DNA of 64,000 nt, from positions 620,001 to 684,000 of the forward strand of contig NC_089192.1 in the NCBI RefSeq assembly GCF_947507565.1, written 5' to 3'. Under the pieces are notes generated by a model. The model had not been told where the DNA came from. It saw only the letters and a list, made by a program, of their open reading frames with translations, and searched no databases. The stretch is from Oscarella lobularis. Taxonomy: Eukaryota > Porifera > Homoscleromorpha > Homosclerophorida > Oscarellidae. Numbering within the stretch: the stretch's first letter is position 1; every line of letters begins with the position of its first letter. Below, piece by piece: positions 10,127-22,700 of this stretch. Both the position numbers and the translations under genes were made by a program.

Positions 10127-12864
10127 TTATCCCGAATCCGAATCTTCGTCGTCATCGTCATCCTCCTCATCGTCACTACTAGAGTTTTCTTCATCGTCTT
10201 CTTCCTCACTGGAGCTACTGTCCTCTTCCTCTTTTCCTTCATCCGACGAGTCCTCCGACGTACCTTCTTCCTCATCCTCCTCATCCTCTTCCTCCACTAC
10301 TGCAGACGCAACAGCAACAGCAACGGCTGCTGCAGAACGATCACCTCTGCTTCCCTTCTTCTTACTTTCCACAGACTCCTTCAAAAAAAAAATAGTTAAT
10401 AATTGAGTACATGTATGTTCTTAGTTGGTTACTCACTTCAATGCTTTTCCACCTAAGTCTTTCCTCGTGACCCGCTTCGCACCACATACTCTTCAAACGT
10501 TTTGTGATTTTCGCGGCAGACTCGTCAGGAAAAGATGCTTTCATTTCAAGTCTCTTACTCTTTGAATATGCCGAAAACCCAGCCCTAATACAAAGAACAC
10601 CCTATAACTAGCAGTCAATCAAATGCCTTCAATTTACATAGGAATTCCAGGCCTCATTTCCTTTACCTGAAAAAATCAATAATAAATAAAATATATGACT
10701 GCATTCATTAATTACCAGCTGAGCTTGAGCTATGATTCTATCTTCAGCAGGCAATTTCTAAGAAGCCATTCTCGACAAACTTCATATTTCAATTAAAATC
10801 TTACACTAAGATACTGTTCTAAATCTTTCTCATATTTTTTCTTTTTCTAATTGATAAGAGCATTTTCCCCAAAAGCTAAACAATAATGCCGTTCTACTGC
10901 GGTACCTTCTCCAATTTTTTGGCCAATTTTTCCTTCTCTTCCTTTGGTACTGCCTTCCACTCTTTCCCAACCCGTTTCGAAAACGTTGAGAAATCAATCA
11001 TTTCGTCATCTTGCAACTGTTTCTTCAATTCATTGCGTCTCAAATTCGAATAAAACAAATAAACCGTTCTAAAAATCAATACAATTATAGCTTATCTTTT
11101 CATCAGATGTACATACGGCGGAGGCTTCTCAAAAGGAATTTCTATTTTCTTCTTCACCGCATCTTTCCCTGGTTTCTTGTCCTCTGCTTTCGATTTTCTC
11201 GTCAAAACCTGCTCACAAACATCTCTACGTTCTGGATGAGCCTTATAGTAGGCAGAAAGCTCTTTCTAAAAAGAAATAATTAAAAATTCACAAGCCAAGA
11301 GAGAGAGAGAACGCCACCTGAAATCTTTTTTTATCCTCTGAAGCTTTATGAGTATATTCGTCCTTCTCTTCCTTAGATAACGTCTTATACATTTCTCTCA
11401 ATTTCACGCGTTTCTCTTTCTACTTGCCAACAGAGCTTACAAATATTACCCCTTATGAAATAATGAACGTATTCACCATAGAATCGGCCCCCAGTTTATC
11501 CTTCTGCTCCTCCACGAAAATAAAGTACGCCGTTCTACGTATTGTCAATATATCAATATAGGTACACATATGCGATCAACTGACCTTGGTTTGACTGGTG
11601 CATCCAATGGCCAAAAAACCCTTTGCTTCTGACCCTTCATTTCCGGATGCCGTTCAAGAAATTCCTTCATCTCTTCTTCGTATTTAGATCTCGCCTCGCT
11701 GGCCTTCTTCAAATACTTAGCCTAATAAAAAAATGTATGAGATATCTCTGCTTCAACGTTGTTGCAAGCGTGTGCCTTTTTCTTTGCGCTCATCTCACGC
11801 CACTCTTCTCCCATTTGCTTTCCAAAAAAGGCGATGCTCTCCGTCGGATTTTTTAGTTGCAGTTTTTTCATTTGGACTTTCGAAAAAAGCATGTAAGCGG
11901 AGGGAGGCGGAGGCGGCTCATCGACGAGCTATAAATCAACATGTGAAAGTCGAATAATTGAACTTTATTTCTGTCTCACTCTCTTCCTCTTTTTATTCAC
12001 TGAAAATCGTCCACCTCTATAATTGAATGCAAAGGGATCCTTGGCGAATAATTCTGACGCCTCCACAAAAACTTCTTGAAGCGTTTTGACTCGTCGAATC
12101 TAAGGTCCACGTGTCAACACGACCTACAAAATTTATTAATATTTTTACGTGTCCTGCAATGTGATTGGCTCTTTTTAGGCATTTCTCTTTTGATTGATTT
12201 GGTACTGAGACCTTAGACCAATCTATCTTGTCCACTTTCTTTATTTTGGAATTAGCCAATTGTGACGTCACAAATCCCAAAAGCGAAGAGTCCTGTTGAC
12301 TCGTCCATTCTAAAATAGCTAATTAAAAATTTATTGTTTAATTATTAATTATTTATATACCTCCCATTTCAGGATCACATAATGCTAAATAGGGCACATT
12401 CAAAACCCAAACCAAATTTTTTGTTTTGACTTGCCTTCTGATTTAGCTTGTCTCTTCGATTTCGAGTCCATTTCGAAATCCTCCTCGTCGTCGGTGTCCT
12501 CGCTCGGGGCCCCGATTTCTTTTCGTTTTCTTTTGCGCTTACCGGCCGTCTCGCCGCTTTCGCTCGGAAGGTCGTTTCCATCTACAAAAAATAAAATTTA
12601 ATAAAACCCGAAAATTCAAAAAAATTCCTACTTTTTCGAGACGTCGATTCGATTCTTCGTCGACCGCTCTTCTCCTTTTCTTCTAGAAAATGCTTCGAAT
12701 CGCGCGACGAAACGTGAAAATATCGTGCTACAGCACGAACTTGCAACATCGTCTTGCGAACGAACTGCTTCTGCTTCGTCTCGACTTTTCGATGGGACGG
12801 AGGGAGCGTCATCTTGGCTCCGATCCCGTTTGCGTCTTTTTCGCGTCGCCGACGGCTCGGTCAT
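10127..12864 (-). CDS. UBTF: UBTF-like nucleolar transcription factor with several HMG boxes
   Basis: A many-exon gene. After a basic/acidic start comes a segment resembling the UBF N-terminal dimerisation region (EWTSQQDSSLLGFVTSQL..IDWSK, then IRRVKTLQEVFVEA near 12100-12020). At least four HMG boxes follow: PPPPPSAYMLFSKVQMKK (about 11930-11745), TAYFIFVEEQKDKLG (11540-11320), PPPRTVYLFYSNLRRNELK (11120-10900) and GFSAYSKSKRLEMKASFP (10590-10435). The last exon is a Glu/Asp/Ser tail ending DDDDDEDSDSG, as in UBF. UBF binds rDNA and activates RNA polymerase I; that role is inferred. The first exon is uncertain: the frames from 12864 and from 12812 differ, and only the latter joins cleanly to the exon near 12580. 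Vertebrate UBTF has six boxes. Confidence 0.8.
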
Positions 12865-12927
12865 GGCTGCGCCTGGGTGGGAGTCTGAGTCGAGAGAACC
12901 GAGATCGTTCCACGCGTTCGAGTCGGA

Positions 12928-13180
12928 CGCTTGAGCGTGTGACGAAGGGTTCGATCGATTGTTAGTTGGGCGACCAATCAGCGAGCGCGGAGGTCAACGC
13001 TCACGCACGCGCGTGGAGTGGAGGCATGGAACGCGTTGACGTCACGGTGGGACGGCGGACGCGCTTGAGCGCGTGACGAACTCTCGATCGGTTGTTAGTT
13101 GGCGACCAATCAGCGAGCGCGAAGGACGACACTCACGCACGCGCGTGGAGTGTCGATGGAAGCTTTGACGTCACGGTGAA
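12928..13180. promoter_or_regulatory. Duplicated CCAAT/CRE promoter module
   Basis: Two imperfect tandem copies with a period of about 130 bases. Each holds an ACCAATCAGCGAGCGCG block (CCAAT at 12974-12978 and 13106-13110), a CTCACGCACGCGCGTGGAGTG block, and a TGACGTCACGGTG element (TGACGTCA at 13037-13044 and 13166-13173). These match the NF-Y CCAAT box and the CREB/ATF cAMP-response element. The module sits just upstream of the UBTF-like gene (-) and about 0.5 kb upstream of RAB32 (+). Confidence 0.6.
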
Positions 13181-13640
13181 TTGAGAGCGGCTTGCGAGCT
13201 CGCGTCTAGCACCTAGCCGAATGCGAATTCTACAGTAAATATGTACAGCAATTTAATTAATTAATTTCATACCAGAAATTTTGTAGGAAGCTGCAATCTA
13301 GTTTTATGCTGTCAAAATTTCCAAAACTGGTGCAGCTCTGTTACAACAAAGCACAAAAATTAACCAAAAAATTTTGCTGAGCCAATTAATTAATTATTGA
13401 ATCAGCTCTATTTTTTATACGGGGCAGCGAGGTACTTTCACAGTCGGGAAATCACGAAAAGCAAACAAACAGGAAAAGACAATTTTTCAATCCAAAAATC
13501 AAACGCTTTTATCTGCAACAGGTAAGAGCAGTCCGTAGGACGTTACATACCCACGCGCAAAAAGGAGAACGTTCCAAACGTGCACACATGACCTCGTTCC
13601 TTCGGGTCACATGACGCAGGCGAGGACTAGAGAGTAGGCG

Positions 13641-14617
13641 ATGGTAGGTGCCGTAAAGCGAGTCGTCAGCACACGCTACCTCTTCGAATTCACTAGGCAA
13701 GTGCAGACAAAAGGGAGCACCTATATAAAGTCCTCGTAATCGGCGATTTGGGCGTCGGCAAGACGAGCATTATCAAGCGCTACGTCCACCAGTTCTTTTC
13801 GCCGCACTACAGAGCGACGGTGCGTAAGACGAGGCAATTTCGGGTCGCGTTTTCGAGTTCGGTTATAGATCGGCGTCGATTTTGCGCTCAAAGTGCTCAA
13901 TTGGGATCAAAGCACGCTCGTTCGACTTCAGTTGTGGGATATAGCTGGTACGATGGACAAAACCCATTACAGCGTCATTACGTATTGACTTTTGTCGATT
14001 CTCTAGGCCAAGAACGATACGGGAACATGACGAGGGTAATATATTGAAAGGGCTCTCTACGTTATTTTTCTGACGTCGTCATATATTTTTATGGGTACTT
14101 TCTACTTCAGGTTTACTATAAAGAGGCCGTGGGAGCTTTTATTGTTTTTGACGTCACGCGAGCCGCCACGTTCGAAGCCGTTCAAAAATGGAAAAACGAT
14201 TTGGACAGCAAAGTGACGTTGCCAAATGGGAAACCCGTTCCCTGCGTTCTTTTAGCCAATAAAGTAAGAGAGGCCACTACCCAATAGCAATACTGTATTT
14301 AATTTTTTCTTAGTGTGATCAGGCTAAGGAGGGTCTTGTGAATAGCAAGCCGCAAATGGACGAGTATTGCCGAGAGAAGGGCTTTGTTGATTGGTACGAA
14401 ACTTCAGCTAAGGAAAATGTCAATATTGATGATGCAGCTAAGAGTTTAGTAACAAAGGTAGACTATCTAGACTCTTATCTACGTGCGAACTCATGAGGAA
14501 ATATTTTTCTAGATATTAGAAAATGACGAGTCGAACGAGTGGGAACAGGACAGCGAAGTCGTTCCGTTGGATGCGAAACAGACGACCCAGAAAACAGGAG
14601 ACGGATGCTCTTGCTAA
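13641..14617 (+). CDS. RAB32: Rab32/38-family small GTPase
   Basis: Seven exons (13641-13643, 13697-13819, 13869-13947, 14007-14035, 14111-14263, 14314-14457, 14513-14617) join to 211 residues. The first coding exon is the ATG alone; the protein then reads MASADKREHLYKVLVIGD. Visible G motifs are GDLGVGKTS (P-loop), WDIAGQERYG (switch II), NKCDQ and ETSAKEN. The switch II IAGQE sequence, rather than TAGQE, is the Rab32/38 hallmark, and YRATIGVDFALKVLNWD also matches that subfamily. The C-terminal Cys-Ser-Cys is the geranylgeranylation site. Rab32 works in the biogenesis of lysosome-related organelles and as a mitochondrial A-kinase anchor in vertebrates. Confidence 0.95.
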
Positions 14618-14777
14618 TTTTTTTTCCAACTTAGTCACTATCTTTTCTTTCTGTGCACGAGGGTTGTAACTTTTGGATATCAGCTAACACTAATAATTTT
14701 TTTTCTAAAAGCGCTCGCATTTACACCTAACACGCCCAACATGCGCTCTTCCTTAGCTAGGGTCCTAAGAACTTAGG

Positions 14778-16526
14778 CTACTGCTTGCAGGTTCCCGTAG
14801 ACGGAATAACCATCAGGGGTGCTGGAACGGGGTTCACAGACGAACCTACATCTCCAATACAACTTACGGAACCGCCGCCACAAGGATCGTTTCGAGTGCA
14901 ACTTCCGCTGGCGTCCGTTTCCATGCCAGCTGCATAAAGTATCAAAGAACGATAGTTTCGGCTGAGGTGACAATACTGGCATGGATGGTGAAGGTGATTG
15001 CGCGCATTACTGTCGTTGAAGCAGACGTCCCACATGACTACGGTACATCCGCACGTGGTTGACTGCGGCAAGCAACCGCCGCCGCGAATTGTCGTGCAAA
15101 CGATGCTCGTGTCGTCGCACGCTTGACAAACAAATGAACATTCGTTGTCCGGAATCGTTATTGTGTTGTCAGGACACTGGGGACTGGAGCCGTTGACAGG
15201 GTCCAAATGATAGACGCACGAGTCGTCGTTGCTGCACGAGAGGCGATCCCAGTTGGGAGATACGTCGTCTAACGTCGCCAGCCGACATTGACCAGGTAAG
15301 GCAATGCCAACGCACAGACCAGTCGACGTGCATTTGTCAGAAAACGTGCACAAATTGGCATCGTTGCAAGAGATTCCCTCGCGTGTCGTCCACTGAAAAA
15401 CGAACTGATCAGGATCACAAACCTTGAAGCGATCGATATCTCAAAATTTGTAAATAATCATACTACAGTGTACCTGACATTGGGAGTATTGGCTGTCGGA
15501 ATTGCTAACATTGTCTCTGTAGCACTGGCTGTCAATGAGACAATAACCTGACTTCAGGTCGAGCTTTCGGTGATATGAAGCCGTTTGATTGTTGACGACT
15601 TCGCAGCACGAAATAGGAGTTCCGCTGCATACCCCGGCGGCGTCGCACTGGTCATCCCTAGTGCACACTTGGTTGTCGTCGCATCGTGATCCATTTGAAA
15701 CGAACGTCCACGTATCGCGTGAAACAAGCCTGTTGCATTCCTATAGGCAAGCTTGCTGAATAAGCATCGGCTCACTGATCGGTTACCTGACATCCGTTGT
15801 CACCAGCTAAAGACCTTCTCTGCAAATGGGCGTAACAAGTGCCATTAATTTTGCAGGCTTTGCTATCCGTATAGCAGCGTCGCGATTCTTTAAGAATTGG
15901 ACAGTCCGCTCCATTTCCGTATTGGGGTCGCAACACGGAACGGTATCTCCATTCCATGGTAGTATCGTGGCAAGATCCGTCGCACGAACTCCAATCACTC
16001 CAGCTACCGACTTGACAATCAACTAAATAAAGGCAGCTGCTTAGCTGCGCCTAACCTCTCAAAGAGTAATAACGTACTGTTGCATTTTCTGCACTGCTTT
16101 CGGTACGCACTTTGCGCTACGGGGACGTAGTAGGCTCGATAAACATTCCTGAAACGAGGGCGGAGGAGTCAGTTCCCATTACTCTTATACTCACCAGGAC
16201 TAATCCGGCAAGGTAGTATAGTGATAACTAGCCCGACTCACCAGCAACTCCAACCGATCCAATTGCACGTTTGCCTTGAAGTCTGGCGCATTGAAGAGTA
16301 GTAGTACGTGTACCCCTGCGAGTACGAGCATCCATACGTATACCTAAGGGAATCAAAACCTTATCGACGTGACCGCTAATCGTAGGTAGTTATGGTCTCA
16401 CTGCGAGCACAGGGACGTTCGTTGATCGTATTCGTCGCCTCTGATTCGACGGAAGCCTTCGCTGAATATGACAATGGCAACAACGAGGCAATAACTAGTG
16501 CGTGACGCCTCAGGCACTGTGGGCAT
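14778..16526 (-). CDS. Secreted protein with a thrombospondin type 1 repeat and cysteine-rich modules
   Basis: Exons 16526-16402, 16343-16242, 16148-16078, 16022-15787, 15731-15474 and 15422-14778 join in phase to 478 residues. The start was chosen because it opens a signal peptide (SYCLVVAIVIFSEG); an upstream ATG in another frame lacks support. A TSP1 domain follows (VGSWSDWSSCDGSC). Then come two related cysteine modules sharing SRCDDNQVCTRDDQC and ISCNDANLCTFSDKC, each ending CxG, and a long cysteine-rich C-terminal part. No transmembrane segment or metalloprotease motif is seen. It is probably an extracellular matrix or adhesion protein. The architecture recalls TSP1/disintegrin-like secreted proteins, but I do not recognise the exact family. 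Confidence 0.7.
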
Positions 16527-17137
16527 TTTTTTTCTTCTACTGGACTGGTGCGACCGATGTGTGTCACTGTGTTACGTTACGGCTACGCGTGCTCGTCATT
16601 CCGGCACTCGGTGAAAATGGAAACTTAATACAGTAGCTACATCTAATTATGCCTAAGAAAACACTGATACACTACATGTATGATAATGGGAAGCCTCATT
16701 ACCGAAGGCTGTAACAACAGTCCCCGAGCGTGAAGCAAAGCTTACGATTAGTGTACGCTATCTAAAATAGGAAGGAATAGGATTAAAAAAAAGACTATTG
16801 GCAAGGGCTACCACGGATCTTTTTTCTAAGATCCGTGGGGCTACAAAGAGACTATGGTTCCCGAAGCTTGAAGAATTGCGGGCGCCCACTGCAAAAAAAA
16901 CCGTGGGAAAGGAAGCAGATACGAAGCGAACGGAAGTGCGTTGCCAGCGGTTACGGTGCTACGGCACACGCGATTTTCGGGAAAAAGTGCTTTTTAGATA
17001 AGTGATATTGTTCTCCACCGCCGCCCGTGCGTACGCATCTTTTTCGAAGGAAGTGAAACCGCAAGACTTCCGGGTACGGCGGTTGACGTCAAGACAAGGT
17101 TCCACGTTCTACGATTCCCGGATACGAAGAAGACAAA
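16527..17137. promoter_or_regulatory. Divergent intergenic region, TSP1 gene / EXT1
   Basis: Start codons of two divergent genes flank 611 bases that must hold both promoters. A short inverted repeat, CACGGATCTTTTTTCTAAGATCCGTG, is visible at 16811-16836. Short open frames here have no recognisable domains. Confidence 0.35.
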
Positions 17138-19522
17138 ATGCGATGGCAAGTCCGCTTTATCTCGGCAATCGTCGTCGTTTCGATAGGAACTCCGCTCTAC
17201 CTACTCAGCCGAACGCCACGAAACCCGCCAATCAACGGCAAAACGTCTCGAACAGCGAAACGCGAATCGTCGTTCGACTTCGCCTCGCGTCTCGACTCGC
17301 TCCCGTCCTACGAAACGATCGCGGAACCCGAACGAACGTCGCGCGCGTCGTCGCGAACGACGCCGTGCACGATGCGATCGTGTTTCGACTACAATCGCTG
17401 CAAGAACGGCTTCCGAATTTTCGTTTATCCACAGGCGCCTGGGGAGAAGGTGTCGACGCTCTACGCGAAGATTCTACGCGTTCTGCGCGAATCGAAGTAC
17501 TACACGCTCGATCCGAAGCGCGCTTGTCTTTTCGTGCCGAGCATCGATACTCTCGATCGCGATCGACTCAGTCCCGACTACGTGCATAATATCGGCCAGA
17601 AAATCGCGCGATTGGCTTACTGGAACGGCGACGGGACGAATCATCTTCTCTTCAGCGTCTACGCCGGCACGTGGCCCGATTATTCCGATCGGCTCGATTT
17701 CGATACGGGGAAGGCGATTGTAGCACGCGCTTCTGTTTCTATGACGACTTTTCGCGCCGGGTTTGACGTCAGTGTACCGCTCGTTTCGAAAGTGCATGCG
17801 CTGAAGGGAGGGCGTGGTGACGGCGACGGACTCAAGTTATTTCCCATTCATAAGAAATACTTGCTGGCGTTCAAGGGAAAGAGATATTTGACTGGAATAG
17901 GAAGCGAGACTCGCAATGGGCTGTCGCTCATTCACAACGGCGACGACGTCGTCTTGGTAACGACGTGCCGACACGGAAATAACTGGGAACAGAATAAAGA
18001 TGAGCGATGCGATTCCGATCAGGAGAAATTTGAAAAGTGAATATTTGTATATGAAGAGTGGGGCCCTCCTTTTGACGCCGTCCTGTTTCCTAGGTTTGAT
18101 TTTGTGGACTTGTTGCGTCATTCCACGTTCTGTCTCGTCCCGCGCGGTCGCCGCCTCGGCTCGTATCGTTTTCTGGAGACCGTCGAAGCAAACTGCATTC
18201 CTGTATCGCTGAGCAACGGATACGTATTGCCGTTCTCGGAAAAAATCGACTGGAATCGTGCAGTGCTAAACATCGATGAACGAGTATTGCTTCAAGTAAG
18301 GAAAGACTAACCTATGATTAGATGATTGTTGACGGGTTTTCTCTTGCCAGTTGCCGTACATTGTCCGCAACGTTCCCAACAATCAGATCATTGCAATGAG
18401 ACAGCAACTCGAATTTCTATGGGACACGTACTTCTCATCCATAGAAAAAGTCATAGGGACAACGATAGAGGTAAGAGAAACGCTTGTATATGTACATATA
18501 ACATAGCGTTCTCTCCTCAGATTCTCTTTGATCGTATTCATCCTCATCTATCGCGCAGCCACACGGCGTGGAACCATCCGCCCGGCGCTCTAGCCCTCGA
18601 TCCAACCTACTCCCCCCACCTCACGTCCTTCCCCTTCTACGCGCCCCTCGGCCAATCCAAACCGAGCCCCAATTTCACCGCCGTCATCACCGCCTACACC
18701 CCAATCGCATCGCGCTCCGCACCTCTATTCAACCTAATACGAGAAATCGGCAAAACTCCATCTCTTACAAAAATCCTCATACTATGGATGTGCGACGAAA
18801 TGCCTCCAAATCCGTCCTCGTGGCCCGGCATCGCCGCTTCGACTGACGTCGAAGTGCTCACCGGAAAGGAGCGCGTCGTAAGCAGCCGCTTCAACGTCGC
18901 GCAAAAAGTCCACACGGACGCGATACTGAGTCTCGACGAGGACGCGATCATCATACGTGACGAGATTGATTTCGCCTTGTCCGTGTGGCGCGATTTTCCC
19001 GATCGAATCGTCGGCTTTCCGGCACGAAATCACGTGTGGGACGCGGACAAGTCGCGATGGGGTTACACGTCGAAGTGGATGAACGAGTATTCGATGGTTC
19101 TCACGGGCGCCGCGTTTCTGCACAAATACTACGCCCATCTCTATACGAATCACTTGCCGGCGTCCATACGAAATCTCGTCGATCAAACGTCAAATTGCGA
19201 CGACATCGCCATGAATTTTCTCGTGTCCCACGTAACCAAACGACCGCCTATTAAAGTGACGCAAAAAAAGAAGTACTACGTCACGGCTGCGGCGGCGCAG
19301 GGCGGCGGCGGCGGATTGGACCCGCAGCCGCAGAGCCAACGCATGACCATGTGGATGAGTCCGACTCATTTTTCGCAGCGTCAAGCGTGCATTAATATGT
19401 TTTATTCGGTTTTCGGCTATATGCCGCTGGTCAGTTCGCAGCTTCGTCTTGATCCGATCTTATTTAAAGATCCTGTTGCTATGCTTAAGAAGCGCTACAG
19501 GAGGCTCGAGACTAGTGAATAG
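17138..19522 (+). CDS. EXT1: Exostosin-1, heparan sulfate co-polymerase
   Basis: Exons 17138-18036, 18094-18295, 18351-18470 and 18521-19522 join to 740 residues (human EXT1 746). A type II signal anchor lies near residues 6-23. The exostosin GT47 domain contains CFDYNRC, GEKVSTLYAKIL, DTLDRDRLSPDYVHN, GTWPDY, FKGKRYLTGIGS and FCLVPRGRRLGSYRFLE. The C-terminal GT64 domain contains FTAVITAYTP, the DED metal-binding triad in AILSLDEDAII, WGYTSKW, SMVLTGAAF and PPIKVTQKK. EXT1 and EXT2 form the Golgi complex that adds GlcA and GlcNAc to heparan sulfate. All signature blocks are intact. An alanine/glycine-rich insert follows TQKKKYYVT. Confidence 0.97.
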
Positions 19523-19779
19523 AAGAGAGAGAGAGAGAGAGACTATTTTTTATATTCAACACTATTGTGAGGAGACACGCGTAAAGTAGTACCTATTATA
19601 TTGGGGAGAAGAAATGCACGTACACATTGCATGGCGCACGTCTGAAATAAAGTGGGGAAAGATGAAAGGGAGTGTTGATTGGCTCGCTCAGGGACCGAAA
19701 ACCGGTATGCGCATACAGTGAAACTACGATGCAAAATTGAGCGATTTGAATTACCGTATCTGAAACTTGAAGTACCAAT
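19523..19779. other. EXT1 3' UTR with (GA)n and poly(A) signal
   Basis: A short GA dinucleotide run lies at 19523-19543. An AATAAA at 19646-19651 is a plausible EXT1 poly(A) signal. RFC1 on the other strand ends at 19780, so the two genes converge closely. Confidence 0.5.
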
Positions 19780-22700
19780 CTAAATCGACTTCTTTCCTCG
19801 ACCGCCTCGTCCCCTACTACCCCGTCCGGCCTTTCGACCGCGTACCGCTTCCTTACCCTTTCTTTTGATCATAGTATCCGTCGCTGGATCCGCGTTGTCT
19901 TCGACATCTTCCGTCCCATTGTCACTGAGTTCTCCGACGTCGTCGTCGTCGGCGACGGCTTGAAAACGAAGTTTCCTTGGTAATCCAGTCGAGTAGGGAG
20001 CGACAAACGATGCCTTATTGAAAGCGCGTGTAAAAGCAGATTTAACCTAGCCACACAACGTCATAACTAACCACCAATAATACCCTATGCTCTTTACCTT
20101 AGATTCAACTTTACTAAACAAATCCGGTTTCCCGGGTAACGAAACCAATTCGCTCATAGAATCGATATCCTCTCGAGCAAGAGAATACGTTTCCATGACA
20201 GAAAGCGCGTCATTAACCCCGCCTACACCCTAAAAAATTTATAATTAAACCCGTGGGAAATTCTGCTCTGTTGCAAACTTCTTCGATCAGAGGATGGACT
20301 ATTTTCTGGTGTAGCAAGGCTAGATAATCGCTGGTGAGACTTCTCGACGTCACGTTCGCTTCTCGGTGTATGTGAACGGCGAGTTCGCTGAGAACTCGTC
20401 GCAATCGACGCTGCTTCGAATTGCGACCGAGCCACTGGGGAAAACTAATCATTTGATTTATGGGACCGTGAGCAAAAAAGCCGGGCACCACAGAAGAAAA
20501 AATCGCCTTAATTAAAAGAAAAAGGACGATTTAAAAGACGAGAGTGCGTATGGGGGGATGGATATCGTTTACCTGGACTGGGAGAAGGTCCCAGTTTCCT
20601 CTAGAACGAATAGAAGATTCGATTATATCACCGTAGCAAAACGAGTCAGCTGCTCGGCTTAAAAGCGTTAGAGCTTCCTTAGGATTATTTCTATTAGAGA
20701 CCGAATGTGATTCTACTAAGGAGGACTCTCGTTTTCTCCTACGTCGCTCTCTGCGGACGAGCCAGCGGATAGTTCTCCCAGGCAAAAAGCGGCATGAGAG
20801 AATAGTCCTGAAAGAAGAGCTCCGTCTGTTCGCTGACGCTTTGACGCTGCGTTTGCGGGGAAAAGACGAGTCGCACGGCCTCAAAGGGAGTCTAAAGAAA
20901 TCGTCCTCTACCAATAAAAAGCGCGCGAGGGCATCTATCACTTACAACGATGAGCTGCTTCTTCGATTTCCGCGCTTCGTCTTTAGCGTCTTCGAACGTG
21001 ATCGTTTTGCCCGATGCCGACCACATTGCTAAATGATGAAGTGTCTGTCGAATGTCGCCGTTCGCCGCCGTGGCGATCTGCTCGATCGCCGGCGCTTTGA
21101 TGTCGATTTTCTCGCGAAAGGCGACCTTCATCATGGCCCCTTTGATCTGTTCGACGCGCGGTCGTTGGAAACGAAGGTCGTAGCAGTGATTGGCGAGCGA
21201 GCGAATTTTCGGATGTTGACGATCGTTGCAAATGCAAATAATGGGCACGAGAGACGACTTGATCAGAGCAATCAGCTCGCCTATACCACCACGATCCTCA
21301 TTACCCGACATTCCGTCGACTTCGTCCATAATAACGGCCTGTTTGACCCCAGAGGAATCCCCTAGAAAAATTTCCCTATTATCATTAGAAGACACTACAT
21401 ATATATGTCTCTTGCCTTTGATAAGATTCCCGATGTCGTGGGTGCCCAGGGCGTCGAGTAGGGCCCCTTCTAACGTTTTCTTGTTTCTCGTCACGCTCGC
21501 GTTGAATTCGATGAAACTGTATCCGGCCTCTTTGCAGACGAGAGACGCCGACGTCGTCTTGCCGACGCCCGGTGGACCCGAAAGCAGAGCTGCTTTGAAC
21601 ATGCTCCCGTCCTCTCGGAAGCGACGCCCTAGAAATCATATATAAGACTACTTCTATGATCTTAAAAATGAATAGGTTAAAGTAAATAGGTCATCTAAAT
21701 GATTTTGATACTCTTTGGTTCGTTACCTGTTTTTCTCACGTTCACGTCATTCCAATTCTTAATCCATTTCATCAACTTTTTCACGTTGCTTTTGTCTCCT
21801 TGCTGTCCAATGATCTCTTTCGTTGACTTGGGTTTGTATTTGTCTACTAATAGAGCGGAACCGTGGTCACCGGATAAAACCACGTCTCCTCCAAAAGACG
21901 GTGATTCTTCTTCTATTTTTTCCATCTTTGGTTTCTTCGGCGAAGGGCCCATCTTTGAATATTTAGATCGTTTCGAAGGCAAAGACGAAACGAACGCCAG
22001 AAACTCGTCTTCGTCTAACGTCTTAATCCTAAACTTTTCGACCTGCCACAGCCTTACGTTATATATTATCGATTCTATTCATCTACGTATTACATTTTCA
22101 ATCTTCTTTGGACCAGCGTCTCTTCCCATGACGCAATAGCTCGTTCTCTTCCCAACTTGCCCCGAAATTTTACCGCCGTACTTCTTAATGTAGTCCAAAA
22201 TTTCTTCGCGTTCAAAAGACTCCAGCACGCCCGTTACAACGAAGGAAAAACCCTCAAGACAATTCTCACCAGCCTAGGGCCAAAATTTTCTTTTAGGAAT
22301 GCCAGGGGGTAACCAAAACTACTAAAGGTAAGGCAGAGGGAGGTGAAACTAAAGAGCTCTTGATCAAGAGGCAAAAAGTAGAACAGCTTATATGGGACAG
22401 ACACCTATACTGATTATTTCTACGCCTTACTTCTGGAAGTTGTTTGCTTCCCAACTGAGTTGGCCCATCGCGATTCATAAAGGCTCGGTACGTGGCTTTT
22501 GATGTCGGTGTCGACGCTGATTTCTTTAACGGGGTCCGCGAAGCCGGCTCCCTTTCTTTTTCCACTTCTTTTGCTACGCGAGACTTTCCTTGGGACTTCT
22601 TCGCAGAAGAGGGTTCCGGTTCATCGGCATCTACAGAAAGTTTCCTTTTCTTCTTGGATTTCTCCGCTGTTTTTTTCGTGGAAGAGGATTCTTTAGCAAG

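Noticed and set aside
18782..19186. Minus-strand open frame of 134 codons
   Set aside because: Antisense to the EXT1 GT64 exon, which has clear family conservation.
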